A stretch of DNA of 64,000 bases, taken from Rhizoclosmatium globosum. Lineage: Eukaryota; Chytridiomycota; Chytridiomycetes; Chytridiales; Chytriomycetaceae. The position numbers and the translations under genes were made by a program. This document shows, in pieces, positions 34,331 to 43,687 of the stretch; the first letter of the stretch is position 1; every line of letters starts with the position of its first letter. The DNA lies in contig MCGO01000011.1 of the NCBI GenBank assembly GCA_002104985.1, forward strand, positions 434,001 to 498,000, in the 5' to 3' direction. The notes under the pieces were generated by a model. It searched no databases. It had not been told where the DNA came from and saw nothing but the letters and a program-made list of their open reading frames with translations.

Positions 34331-37300
34331 TCAGACGACACCAGATGCATCCAACTCCTCGTCTAAAAGCTCCAGAGGGAAATGACCGAGATAATCCTCC
34401 CTTCTCCTGTACAGCTTCACGCGAGATCCTTGAAATGGCTTCCGAATCCGAGTACCATCCATTTCTGTCAACCAGTATCCGCTTTCTCCTTTCGCAAAAA
34501 CCCAGAATGGTCCAAAATAACGCCAACGAAGTTTTCCACCGGCAATCGTGTCAAGTTTTGAATCGCGAACAATGACCATATCCCCCTCCTCAATGGACTC
34601 AGAATCTGGTCTCAGACGATGCTCCCGATTAAACTGGTTTGCTCGTTGTTCACGAGCCCGCTCAATGCGTTCCCGCGCCAACTGCAAATCCTCTGGTTTA
34701 CGCTCCAAGATCCTAAACCTAGCTTCCAACAACTCCTGAGTTGTCATGTCCCTCCACTCAATGACAGCAAAAGACTCAATCAAGAATTCCATTGGAAGTA
34801 CTGGCTCCTGCCCAAAACAGAGCTCGTAAGGGCTGTATCCAGTAGCTCTATTGATAGTCACGCGAATAGACCAGAGTGCCATAGAGAAGAACCGATACCA
34901 ATCCCCTCGTTTACCCTCAGTCATTTTCCGCACTGCATCAATAATAGGTTGGTTATGTCGCTCAACCTTACCGTTTGCTTGCGGGGAGTACGCCATTACC
35001 ACCCGCAAATCAAAACCTAGACTCAAAGCCTCGTTCTTCAACTCATTACCATCTAACTCCCCTCCATCGATTACTAACTCAAAGGGAACGCCATAACGCT
35101 GATAAATCTCCTTGCCAATCCACCTGATTATAGGTCCAGAAGATTTCCGGCGAAGAACACATCCTTCGACCCAACCTGAAACTTCCTCGACGGCAAGCAC
35201 AAAGTACCGGTTGGTTCCCTCCATAGTACAGACGTCCAAATACCAGCGGCGAAATAATCCTTGCGGGAGTCGTCCCCACATAGTTTGGAGAGGTTCATGA
35301 TAACGAATAGGGTTAGAACGTTGACAAGAATCACAAGTCTTGCAGAATAGGGTTACATCCTGCCAGACTCCTTGCCACCAATACCGTTGTAATAACTTCG
35401 TTGCTGTTGCATGGACTGCTCGATGTCCACCTCCAGAACCTTCATGAGCTTCCTTCAACAAGAAAAGCTTTTCACGCGCCAAGCCAACCACACGACGAGG
35501 CGCACGAGTTCCTTCGTTGGCCTTCCGAAAGAGCATATTTTCAATCACCTGATAAAGAGTAACTTGTCTTTCCAGCGACGCAAGAATAGCTGCCGGAGCA
35601 CCAGAGGGCCAAGTACCAAGAGTGAGAAACCAGAAAAGCATGCCCAAACGTCCAGACAAACCCAAAAACTCGCATCTTCGACGAACGTGGATCTCGGATG
35701 CACCCCCATCCGCAACCCAAGTCGAAACGTCATCCAATGTCCACCGACAGACACTGACAACAGGAACTAAGGAAAGTTCTACTGAAACTGGAATGTGATC
35801 AGACGCGGTTACATAGTCAAGATGGGCTGCTGCAAGAACGTTAACATCGTATGAAACCAAAACACCATCGAACCGAAACCCTTCATTATTCTTCCGAGTC
35901 TGCCGCCACCACGTTGTGAAGGACACTGTGGAAGGGTGACAAGTCCGGAAAGAATCCTGGAAGTGAGATAGGAGACCAGAGTACCACAGACGCTCACCCG
36001 CGCTGAACCCAGAACGGATCTTGGGTATCAAGTTAGGGTGAATATCAAGCAAACAGGACGCAACGTTGAAGTCGCAACCAGCGATGACTGTCAGGCCTTG
36101 GCTCTTGCACTCTATCAACCAGTCAGAAGCGGCTTTCTGGAAACGAATTTTGTAAGGTAAGCGATGCATACGTGACTCAACAACACAAGGGAAATAGATG
36201 GAACAAACGACAACCTTGCCGAAACGCAAAGCGAGGAACCGACCCTCCATGTCGAATGCATCCCAACCATGGAACAAATACTCTACCGAATCTGGTTCAT
36301 TTGAACTGAAGAGGCCACGCCTAATCAGCACCGCCACACCATTTTGCCCAAGTCCAGCAGCTCCACGCACCGGTTTCCCATCTTCCTCTCTTTCAACAGG
36401 AAAATCCACCGAGTACGCAAAATGTGAAAGCTGAAACTCAAACCCAAAGGCACGATCAAACAAACGACGACCCATGCGTGTTTCTTGAAGGAATATGATG
36501 TCATGCGACAGCACCAGCTCTTTGACAACTGTTGGTGACTTAGTCACCGCACTGTTTACACTATTGACATTCCAACAGAGAACCTTGAGACTACGTTCCA
36601 AGGCTAAACTCAACCCCAGCACAGACTCCACATGGTCTTCGACATCACCGGCATCGTCCGTTTCACCGAACTCAGTACGACTCATAACATCAGAAACAAT
36701 GTTACTCCTCCCGGCAATGTGAACAACAGATCTTGGTGTGTATGCTCGAATAGTAAGGAGCCATCGTTTCTCCGCCTCATCCAAAGTAGCAACCTTGTCA
36801 ATAGACCCAATCAATGCTTTCGCGTCTGTCTCCAATACGAAGTCGGAACCCCAAACGTAAGTGTGAACGGCTTGAAGGACTTTGAGCGTACCCAAAAGTT
36901 CTCGCTTGTGCTGACTATACTTGCGTTCTCTATCATTCCACCTGCCAGATACAAAGACAACAGGGTGAGGGAAACCTTCTGAATTGACTTGACAGACCCA
37001 ACCGCCCCAACCGTCTGGAGAAGCGTCGGACTTAACAGAAATCTGACCAGAACCCACACCATATTGAATTGGAGACAAGACTGGATTAGACGTGATAGCA
37101 TTGACTAGATCGCGCTTTGCAGCTTGAACGGCATCCCAGAAATCAGTAACAACCGCACCTTTCTTCAACATTTTGTAGAGGACGTCAGCTCTAAGGGCAA
37201 ACTTAGGAATGTACTTGCGAAAGAACGTTGCAAGGCCCAGGAAGGACCTTATATCCGGAACTGTGTTCAAGTCCGGCCACGTTGCAAGCCTGCCTGCTTT

Positions 37301-38686
37301 TGAACCGGGAGAGCGACCAAAATCCCCAACAAGATGACCCAAAACTTCACACTGCCTCACACAAAACCTAGACTTGACCCCAGATAGCGTAACTCCACAT
37401 TCGATGATGCGTTTTAGGACTGATCTAATATCGAAGATGTGATCTTGAACGAAACGACGAATACCAGGGGAAACCTCCGAATGGTCAGCCTCGTAAACAG
37501 TAGGACCTCTCAAGACGTAATCATCCACGAAAGGAGACACCAACTTTGGAATAAAAGGTGCCAAAATCTTGAGTGAGGCACGTTGAGCAATAGCGACTGA
37601 ATTTGTCCAACCTTGAGGGAGAGTAACCATACGCATGAGGCCAAGAGGAGTAGCAAAGGCAGTGAGATCCCTGCTAGCCGGATCAATGAGAAACTGGTCA
37701 TAAAACGATGCACAATCTAAAGGTGAGTAGATGGCCCGCCCAGCGTATTGCTGCACCACATCCTCAGAACCTGGTGGAACACCAGAATCTCGAATAGTCA
37801 CGGCATTGAGGGGTTGTAAGTCTTGAACGAAACGAATACCACCGTCCTTTTTAGGGACAATAAAGAAAGTCGCAGAATAAGGGCCAAAACAGGGCTCCAT
37901 AATACCACAATCAAGCTTCTCTCTGAGGAAGGAAATGAGCTTTTCAAGTTGAGAATAAGGAATCCTGCGAGGCTTGAATTTCCACGCCTTGTGTTCGACA
38001 GTATGAATCTTGATGGGTTCACAAACGTCGGGGTTGACACGACCGCGTTCCTTGAGAGTGAACGAAAAGGCATCTTCATTCTCTCTCAGGACTTCGCGCA
38101 ACAAGGAGCCTTCCTCGGCATGAAGCCAACTGGACTCACTACACAAGGTTTCAATATGGGTATCCGAGAGACGAGACTTTTCAACAGTTTCGGGAGAAGA
38201 ATTGACCCACGGGGATGGAGCAACACCATCAGGGAGCATTTCCGTTGCCGGACGGACTTTTCGCGCTGCCGGTTTGTACATTGTGAAGACGTCGACAACC
38301 GGAGACAACGAAACCCCTTTTGAATCGGGTAATTGATCCATGCACCAATCCAGCATCCTCGCATCAGCCCATGAGTCGACAACGCCGTGGTAACGGAGTT
38401 GAAGTGCTTTTTCCAAAAGTACTTGATTGTCCATGTTGCAGGCAACGGACATGACACCAAGGAAACCGGAAGAGGCAGAGAGGTATCCTTGATGACGAAG
38501 ACGACGGTTTACTGAGCGACGGTAGGAGCGTCTGAATTGGGAAGCGTCCCAACCAGTGTACTCGTCTGGCAACTCAAATGACGACGTCTTGGAACCGGTA
38601 TCGACGTAGGAGCGAACGTCATCCCATGACTCCTCACACCAGAGCGAGTGAGAGGAGGCGGTTTTCAGTATGGCAGCGAGCTTCAT
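34331..38686 (-). CDS. Retrotransposon pol: RT, RNase H, EEP endonuclease, integrase
   Basis: 1,451 residues, one open frame. Residues 225-470 are reverse transcriptase (FVPKKDGG-type start FIVPKKDGGIRFVQDL, TLPQGWTNS, catalytic FVDD at 386-389). About 548-672 is RNase H (SDASPDGWGG, KRELLGTLK, ETDAKA, ending SDVMSR). About 699-974 (DNA 35765-36592) is an EEP-fold nuclease with CWNVNSV (Asn), FLQETR (Glu), YFPCV (Tyr), AGCDFNV (Asp/Asn), FRFDGVLVS and ASDHIPV (Asp-His): every catalytic position of the family. About 1081-1121 is the integrase HHCC zinc finger (H-x6-H...C-x2-C). The integrase core has D1151 (WYLDVC), D1207 (VIDGGE) and E1242 (GKVERHN), a D-D(34)-E spacing, one less than usual. 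A chromatin-binding-like basic C-terminus follows. It starts in a different frame from ORF1, 311 nt beyond its stop. Confidence 0.95.
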   Translation of the reverse strand: MKLAAILKTASSHSLWCEESWDDVRSYVDTGSKTSSFELPDEYTGWDASQFRRSYRRSVNRRLRHQGYLSASSGFLGVMSVACNMDNQVLLEKALQLRYHGVVDSWADARMLDWCMDQLPDSKGVSLSPVVDVFTMYKPAARKVRPATEMLPDGVAPSPWVNSSPETVEKSRLSDTHIETLCSESSWLHAEEGSLLREVLRENEDAFSFTLKERGRVNPDVCEPIKIHTVEHKAWKFKPRRIPYSQLEKLISFLREKLDCGIMEPCFGPYSATFFIVPKKDGGIRFVQDLQPLNAVTIRDSGVPPGSEDVVQQYAGRAIYSPLDCASFYDQFLIDPASRDLTAFATPLGLMRMVTLPQGWTNSVAIAQRASLKILAPFIPKLVSPFVDDYVLRGPTVYEADHSEVSPGIRRFVQDHIFDIRSVLKRIIECGVTLSGVKSRFCVRQCEVLGHLVGDFGRSPGSKAGRLATWPDLNTVPDIRSFLGLATFFRKYIPKFALRADVLYKMLKKGAVVTDFWDAVQAAKRDLVNAITSNPVLSPIQYGVGSGQISVKSDASPDGWGGWVCQVNSEGFPHPVVFVSGRWNDRERKYSQHKRELLGTLKVLQAVHTYVWGSDFVLETDAKALIGSIDKVATLDEAEKRWLLTIRAYTPRSVVHIAGRSNIVSDVMSRTEFGETDDAGDVEDHVESVLGLSLALERSLKVLCWNVNSVNSAVTKSPTVVKELVLSHDIIFLQETRMGRRLFDRAFGFEFQLSHFAYSVDFPVEREEDGKPVRGAAGLGQNGVAVLIRRGLFSSNEPDSVEYLFHGWDAFDMEGRFLALRFGKVVVCSIYFPCVVESRMHRLPYKIRFQKAASDWLIECKSQGLTVIAGCDFNVASCLLDIHPNLIPKIRSGFSAGERLWYSGLLSHFQDSFRTCHPSTVSFTTWWRQTRKNNEGFRFDGVLVSYDVNVLAAAHLDYVTASDHIPVSVELSLVPVVSVCRWTLDDVSTWVADGGASEIHVRRRCEFLGLSGRLGMLFWFLTLGTWPSGAPAAILASLERQVTLYQVIENMLFRKANEGTRAPRRVVGLAREKLFLLKEAHEGSGGGHRAVHATATKLLQRYWWQGVWQDVTLFCKTCDSCQRSNPIRYHEPLQTMWGRLPQGLFRRWYLDVCTMEGTNRYFVLAVEEVSGWVEGCVLRRKSSGPIIRWIGKEIYQRYGVPFELVIDGGELDGNELKNEALSLGFDLRVVMAYSPQANGKVERHNQPIIDAVRKMTEGKRGDWYRFFSMALWSIRVTINRATGYSPYELCFGQEPVLPMEFLIESFAVIEWRDMTTQELLEARFRILERKPEDLQLARERIERAREQRANQFNREHRLRPDSESIEEGDMVIVRDSKLDTIAGGKLRWRYFGPFWVFAKGESGYWLTEMDGTRIRKPFQGSRVKLYRRREDYLGHFPLELLDEELDASGVV

Positions 38687-38690
38687 GGAT

Positions 38691-38824
38691 CTAAATCAAA
38701 CAGGTGAGCGTCAGTCAGTTGATTGAACCAAGAGTCGCGAAACACACAGAATTCAAAGACATACCTAAATCAAACAGGTGAGCGTCAGTCAGTTGATTGA
38801 ACCAAGAGTCGCGAAACCACACAG
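38691..38824 (-). repeat. Tandem duplication immediately upstream of pol ATG
   Basis: A 60-bp segment at 38765-38824 recurs at 38691-38750, period 74 bp. In sense orientation the upstream copy ends GATTTAG followed by GTATGT; the downstream copy ends GATTTAG followed by ATCC and the pol ATG. The interval 38764-38691 therefore has a perfect donor, an acceptor AG, and exactly the length of one period, making it an intron candidate. Confidence 0.85.
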
Positions 38825-38997
38825 ATGGGGTGAAGAAAAAAATCACAAGTCCCCAACTGTTGTGTGGCAGAACTCCGAGCCAATGCAACCAACCAGCCAC
38901 CAAAGAAATAAGAGAAAGGAATAGAAGTAGAACGGAAAGAAAGAAGAAAGACGAGAAATCCCAATAAAGAGAAAGAAAAACTCAAAACTCAGCAACC

Positions 38998-41769
38998 TTA
39001 AGCTGCAGAACCACCTGAAGTTTGGATGACATACTTTTGTCCGTCCTTAGGACCAATAAAAGTGGCATACGTGGCATTGTCCTTCTCGTCAACGTAGGTA
39101 GCAAGACGTGCATGTTTGACGAAAGGCATTCCCAAGAGCAAGTCGAAAGGTGCAGCTTCGTCCGTATCATCCAAGATGAAACAAGGCGTCAAGAATTTAT
39201 GACCATAGACGTCCAAAGGAACTAGCGCGAGACCCGAAAGCTTGCGAACCGCGCCTTGTGCACTGCGCATGTTGATGAAAGCATCTTGTTGGACTGAAAT
39301 ATGTCTTGCAAATTTACGAACTAGACTGAGAATAACGACATTGATCTGGGAACCTTGATCAAGCAGAACGTCGCGAGCAAACACACGCATAGCGACAAGG
39401 ACTTCGTCCAGACGAGGGCACTCTGAAATGACCACCGCGGTACGGAAATTGTCGACAACCAGAGAAGCCAGGATATCACCAGATGGAGAAGAAGATGAAG
39501 AGTTTGAGCGAACAAACTCCTGGAAGAGGGCCAGGACTTGAGTGTCGAGACCTTCGACAAGACCTGCACACCCGGCAGCAACAGACAACGTAGCAACAAG
39601 AGGAGCACCAGACTTGGGATCAATCTTTTCATGGATGAAAGAGCGTACGCCGCGAGCGGCAGTCAGGAATTCAGCAACAGACATCCGAGGAGCATCCATC
39701 TGCAACAACCTCCCTCCCAAATCCTCACTAACTAACTCGTACCTCTTCTCATTTTCGACTTTCTCCAATCGTTTCTTCTCAGCTGCTAACTTCTTTTGCG
39801 CCTTTGCCGCTTCTTCCTTCGCAGTGTCCACCGTCTCTACTTCTTTCAAGGGACTTCCTGTTGTTTTTGGTACGTCTGACGTCACAGCCTTGTTCCCCTT
39901 TTCAAGTGCCTGTTTTTCCCCTTGTAAACCCCCTAACTCCTTGCTACGCTTGTCCAACGCTTCCTGAATCAAACGCTGTACCTGATCCATGGGAATGGTC
40001 TGAGGAGACTCGACATCAGTGGCCATTTCAGAAGAGCGGCGAGGTGCGTTTGGATCCTTGGTTGACTTGGGAGGAACATAGGGAGCAGCAGATTCGCGGG
40101 GAGTGGCTGGCTTGCGAGATACACGAACATTTAGTTGACCTTGAGCTGGAGGCCAAGAAACGTCCAAATCTTCACGAGTACGGCCACGAAGAACAGGAGC
40201 GGAAGTGACTTCACCATGTGAGAACTCGTTACGCTGTTGGCGAACTTTGTCAACAATTAAAGAGACTGGAACGTTGAAATCAGATCCGGATTCACTTGGG
40301 AAATTCGAAACGACGGCAAGAACTTCGTATTGATTAATGTCAGACACAGACAGAGCTGGGACGTCGCGAGGAGCCGCTGGAGTCTTGGTTCCAAGAGTGA
40401 ATGTGTCAACAGTAAACGCAAATGAATCCCCAACAAAACCACCACCCTCAGCGTCCTGAATGAGCATTGAAACAGACGAGTTCTTTGATGCTTTATCCTT
40501 GCACGCTTTTGCTTCCTGTTGCCACGCTGGATCGTCGGAGGGCTTGATGAACTGAGCACGCATTCCTTCCTTGCTGAGAGGGACAAGTTCCAGAAAGGTA
40601 GATGATCCATCGGCGTTCCTCCGAATTTTCCAGACTTTACCATTGTCGTGCATATTACGAGCAACAGGGATGCCTCGCTTGAAGACGTCGTCAAAGAAAC
40701 GCATGCACTGTCCCAAATTGTGGTCGCAGGCGCACCAAACACAGAACTTGACCTTTTCAAAAGCGTGTGAATCCACAAAAGGCGGGGGTTTGAATTGACT
40801 TGTCTGGTTGGCAAAACCTTGCATAACACTTTGGAACTGTTGGAGCGTAAGGGAAAGGCCTTTGAAACCCTCTCGAATTTCTGCGAGGATTTTCTCATCG
40901 ACGTTTGTCTTAAGCGAAACAGGAGGAGTCGAAATGGAGGACAGGGTAGGAGCGGGAAGTTGGTTGGTTGGTTGTTGGGTTTCAATCGAAGGCATTGCTC
41001 GTCGAGGGGACGAGGAGAGACGTTGAGATTCCATAAAAGCTTTCTTGATTGCGACATCGAGTTCCGATAGGGACGAAGGCTCGACATCCAACGACTTAGG
41101 CATGTCTGGAAGCTTGTTGGTTGTCGTGACTGCCCCCTTCTCCAACACATCCCTAAGATCTTTCTCATAGGCTTTTTGACGTTCATCATACACTCTGCGA
41201 CGGACATCTGAGGCAAGGGTAGTAGGCATTGCTGTCAAGACACGTTTCACTTGTTCTCCCTCAGGAAAATCGGACTTAACAGCAGCGTCTGCAATCAAGG
41301 ACTTGATTCGCGCGACAATACTCAACCAATTGACACTCCATTCGTCCCACGTGCTGGCAGCTGAATAGAGAGCAACGAACTTATTTGCAACTGAGTCGCC
41401 ATTCAGTCCAATATACTGGTCCTCCAACCACTCAAAGAAGGCTGCAAATGTGTGTTTTCGCAATCGCTCCTTGTGCGGGTCCGCGGCAAAGGCAGTTGGA
41501 TCGAGTTGGTCCTTGAGCCATTTCTTGACATGATCCTTGACACTGGGACCAAGGTGGTTCTCGCAAATGTCGTCAATGTGAATGTAAGGTACGTTTGAAC
41601 CGCCTCTGGAAATGACTGAGGCATAGAGCTTCCGCATAGTTCTGGTGAACCGTTTGACCTCAAGACCGTCGAAGCGACCAATGAAATCGGCTTCGTCAGG
41701 ATCGGAGGACAGGTTGGGAGAGACACCAGAGAGTGCGGAGATGATTTGGAGGAGTTGTTGAGCCTGCAT
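38998..41769 (-). CDS. Retrotransposon gag-protease polyprotein
   Basis: About 923 residues from the ATG at 41769 (MQAQQLLQIISALSG); an in-frame ATG at 41865 would add 32 residues encoded by the duplicated leader. The N-terminal 250 residues are helical, gag-like (FFEWLEDQYIGL, LYSAASTWDEW, LTAMPTTLASDV). In the middle is a zinc-knuckle-like CVWCACDHNLGQC (C-x2-C-x3-H-x4-C). A Lys/Glu-rich coiled coil (KEEAAKAQKKLAAEKKRLEK) precedes a C-terminal retropepsin domain with VLLDQGSQINVV, where the usual D-T/S-G is D-Q-G, and FDLLLGMPFVKHA. It stops at 38998-39000. Confidence 0.9.
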   Translation of the reverse strand: MQAQQLLQIISALSGVSPNLSSDPDEADFIGRFDGLEVKRFTRTMRKLYASVISRGGSNVPYIHIDDICENHLGPSVKDHVKKWLKDQLDPTAFAADPHKERLRKHTFAAFFEWLEDQYIGLNGDSVANKFVALYSAASTWDEWSVNWLSIVARIKSLIADAAVKSDFPEGEQVKRVLTAMPTTLASDVRRRVYDERQKAYEKDLRDVLEKGAVTTTNKLPDMPKSLDVEPSSLSELDVAIKKAFMESQRLSSSPRRAMPSIETQQPTNQLPAPTLSSISTPPVSLKTNVDEKILAEIREGFKGLSLTLQQFQSVMQGFANQTSQFKPPPFVDSHAFEKVKFCVWCACDHNLGQCMRFFDDVFKRGIPVARNMHDNGKVWKIRRNADGSSTFLELVPLSKEGMRAQFIKPSDDPAWQQEAKACKDKASKNSSVSMLIQDAEGGGFVGDSFAFTVDTFTLGTKTPAAPRDVPALSVSDINQYEVLAVVSNFPSESGSDFNVPVSLIVDKVRQQRNEFSHGEVTSAPVLRGRTREDLDVSWPPAQGQLNVRVSRKPATPRESAAPYVPPKSTKDPNAPRRSSEMATDVESPQTIPMDQVQRLIQEALDKRSKELGGLQGEKQALEKGNKAVTSDVPKTTGSPLKEVETVDTAKEEAAKAQKKLAAEKKRLEKVENEKRYELVSEDLGGRLLQMDAPRMSVAEFLTAARGVRSFIHEKIDPKSGAPLVATLSVAAGCAGLVEGLDTQVLALFQEFVRSNSSSSSPSGDILASLVVDNFRTAVVISECPRLDEVLVAMRVFARDVLLDQGSQINVVILSLVRKFARHISVQQDAFINMRSAQGAVRKLSGLALVPLDVYGHKFLTPCFILDDTDEAAPFDLLLGMPFVKHARLATYVDEKDNATYATFIGPKDGQKYVIQTSGGSAA

Positions 41770-41773
41770 TGTA

Positions 41774-41933
41774 CACCTAATAGTCACGGGTTGGGATTTG
41801 AAAACAATACAGCGTGAGCACAGTGGTTTGCAGTCCAGGGGCAGTTTATTAAGAAAGACAATCACCTAATAGTCACGGGTTGGGATTTGAAAACAATACA
41901 GCGTGAGCACAGTGGTTTGCAGTCCAGGGGCAG
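41774..41933 (-). repeat. Tandem duplication immediately upstream of gag ATG
   Basis: A 71-bp segment at 41863-41933 recurs exactly at 41774-41844, period 89 bp with an 18-bp T-rich spacer. In sense orientation both copies end ATTAGGTG. The interval 41865-41777 starts GTGATT, ends ACTATTAG and is one period long, so it is a possible intron. The downstream copy lies five bases from the gag ATG at 41769. Confidence 0.85.
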
Positions 41934-42839
41934 GCAAGAAAAAGAAGGCCGCTGCCCCGAGTCCACTCTCCACAATTGGGAAAATGTGGAGATTGATGGA
42001 AGACCACCCACCACCGTGAAAGGGAAAGATAAACAGTAATAAAAGAAGCTGAAGAGAGGAGGGGGAGAAAGGGAAAGAATAGAATTCAATAAAACCCATC
42101 CATAATCCAACTGCGAGTGCGTTTGATGCGTTTGCGGACTGACAGCCGTCGGCCACACACTGTTGTCAAAGTCCAGTGTGTGATCCGCTGATAGGACTTA
42201 TTGCGGCACTGCCATCGAAGATGGCAAACCCAGTTGGACACCCCGCTCCTAGAATATGGCAGTTCACAAGTCGCGATGCCTCAACTTGTGGAGTTAAGTC
42301 CCAACCTGCTCCCATTGTTGTGATTGTGATGTTGGCAGTTGTGGTTGTTGAAGCAGTCTCGTGTCTGCGTTATGCGTTCGAGCTTGCTGCGTGGCAGGTT
42401 GCGAGGAACGGAACCAGAGTTGAGAGTGCAGTCGAAACAACAATCCAGTACAAGATGGCTCCTCCAATGCTCGGTAATGTATTCGACTTCGATCCTAGTT
42501 GGCAGTAATCAGTGGTGTTGCTGGTTTCAAGTGCAAGCTGAATGGTAGCGTTGAGTAGTGCTTGTAGTATGCCACTTTCTTGCGTTCCAAATCGAATCCA
42601 GGGAGCTGCGTTGCTGCAAGGCTGTAGCAATCGAAACTTGAGATCAATGCTGTTGGCAGAGCTGCGAGAGCGACTGTGGAGAGAGTGGACAGACATGAAA
42701 AGGCGAAAACACTTCACTAGCTCGAGGCTCCCGGCACAGCAAGGCTTGAATCCAGCGTAAACCAACCGAGGGACTGGCGAGAACCGAAGCAGAGAGACGG
42801 TACGGAGCGGGAACGAGCGCATCTGGTAGAAGGCACATC
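41934..42839 (-). other. Retrotransposon 5' leader
   Basis: 906 bp between the 5' LTR and the duplicated pre-gag segment. Several open frames (for example 42176-42508 plus, 41866-42156 minus) have no family features. Presumed untranslated leader with packaging or primer signals. The first bases inside the LTR (sense GATGTGCCTTCTACCAG) do not show a standard tRNA-3'-end complement starting TGG. Confidence 0.5.
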
Positions 42840-43106
42840 TGCGGAACGGTAGAAAAGGCTCTCTTGCAGCGCACACGTAGGCCTTCACTCGGATACAAGA
42901 GAGATCGTACCATTCTCGAGTCGAACAGAGCAGCTGAACCGAGGGTAACAGTCACACACTCTGTGTCCTGGTCAGCTATGACTCCTCTCCTCTCAACGTC
43001 ACTTGCACAATTTGGCACAAACAAACTCTATTACTACTCACATTACGTAATATAAACAATAATACAAACTCAAAGACGCGTTTTCCTACTAATTTCCCCT
43101 TCCACA
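42840..43106 (-). repeat. 5' LTR
   Basis: 267-bp copy of the repeat at 34027-34293. It is followed on the plus strand by CTGGTCTCAAC, the resumption of the carboxypeptidase exon. It presumably carries the element promoter on the minus strand. Confidence 0.95.
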
Positions 43107-43687
43107 CTGGTCTCAACATTTACGATGTCCGAACCAAGTGTGACCCAAGCACTCCTCTCTGTTACACTGTATGTTGTCAACCTTACGTAACTCATGCTGC
43201 TCTTATTAATCCACGTCGCGTCTCATAGATTTTGAATGACATTGAAGCCTACCTCAACCGTGCCGATGTTCAGGAAGAACTTGGAGTCGATGTGGAATAC
43301 AAGGGATGCAACATGGAAGTTAACCAGCGTTTCATGATGGCTGGAGACTGGATGCGCCCATACGTGAACCTCGTTCCAGACATTATTGACAGTGGTGTAC
43401 GCACCCTCATTTACGCCGGTGACGCCGACTACATTTGTAACTACATGGGCAACCGTGCCTGGACTCTTGAATTGGAGTGGAGCGGAAAGGACGAATTCAA
43501 CTCCGCTCCCGAATTGGACTGGGTTAGCAAGGTGACTGGCAAGAAGGCTGGAATCTTTAGAACTTATGATAAGTTGACCTACTTGACCATTTATGAGGCT
43601 GGGCACATGGTTCCATATGATCAGCCAGAACACTCCAAGGAGTTTATTAACCACTGGATTTCTGGTGGAAAGACTTTCGCCTTGTGA

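Larger units (their letters stand above)
34027..43106 (-). mobile_element. Ty3/gypsy-type LTR retrotransposon with an extra EEP endonuclease domain
   Basis: 9,080-bp element, transcribed on the minus strand. It has two 267-bp LTRs that look identical base for base, a leader of about 900 bp, ORF1 (gag-protease) and ORF2 (RT, RNase H, EEP nuclease, integrase). It lies inside a carboxypeptidase coding exon. The target duplication is CTGG if the LTRs are taken as TG...CA; because the bordering bases match, it could be read as up to ACTGGT (6 bp). Order RT-RNase H-integrase and the integrase C-terminal region resemble gypsy-like elements known from basidiomycetes. Both long ORFs are open, so it may be recently active. 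I see no standard TGG-starting primer-binding site just inside the 5' LTR. Confidence 0.95.
32851..43687 (+). pseudogene. PRC1: Carboxypeptidase Y-type serine carboxypeptidase, split by an LTR retrotransposon
   Basis: Vacuolar/lysosomal-type serine carboxypeptidase (S10). Signal MRTFSALLFAAAAASVFAAP. Exons: 32851-33084, 33152-33195, 33273-33448, 33513-34026, then the retrotransposon (34027-43106), 43107-43168 and 43229-43687. Motifs: [71 protein letters not shown] (nucleophile Ser), IAIGNGLTDP, ISPFQKTG|LNIYDVRTKC (insertion point), LIYAGDADYICN (catalytic Asp) and YEAGHMVPYDQPEHS (catalytic His). Apart from the insertion every exon is open and all catalytic residues are present, so the disruption looks recent. 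As it stands the transcript would read through into the LTR and stop. Confidence 0.92.

Noticed and set aside
42176..42508. 110-codon plus-strand ORF with a hydrophobic stretch inside the retrotransposon leader
   Set aside because: Antisense to the element, no family features, and located in the untranslated leader; treated as chance.
42176..42839. Primer-binding site matching a tRNA 3' end next to the 5' LTR
   Set aside because: No TGG-initiated complement within the first bases of the leader; naming a tRNA would be a guess.
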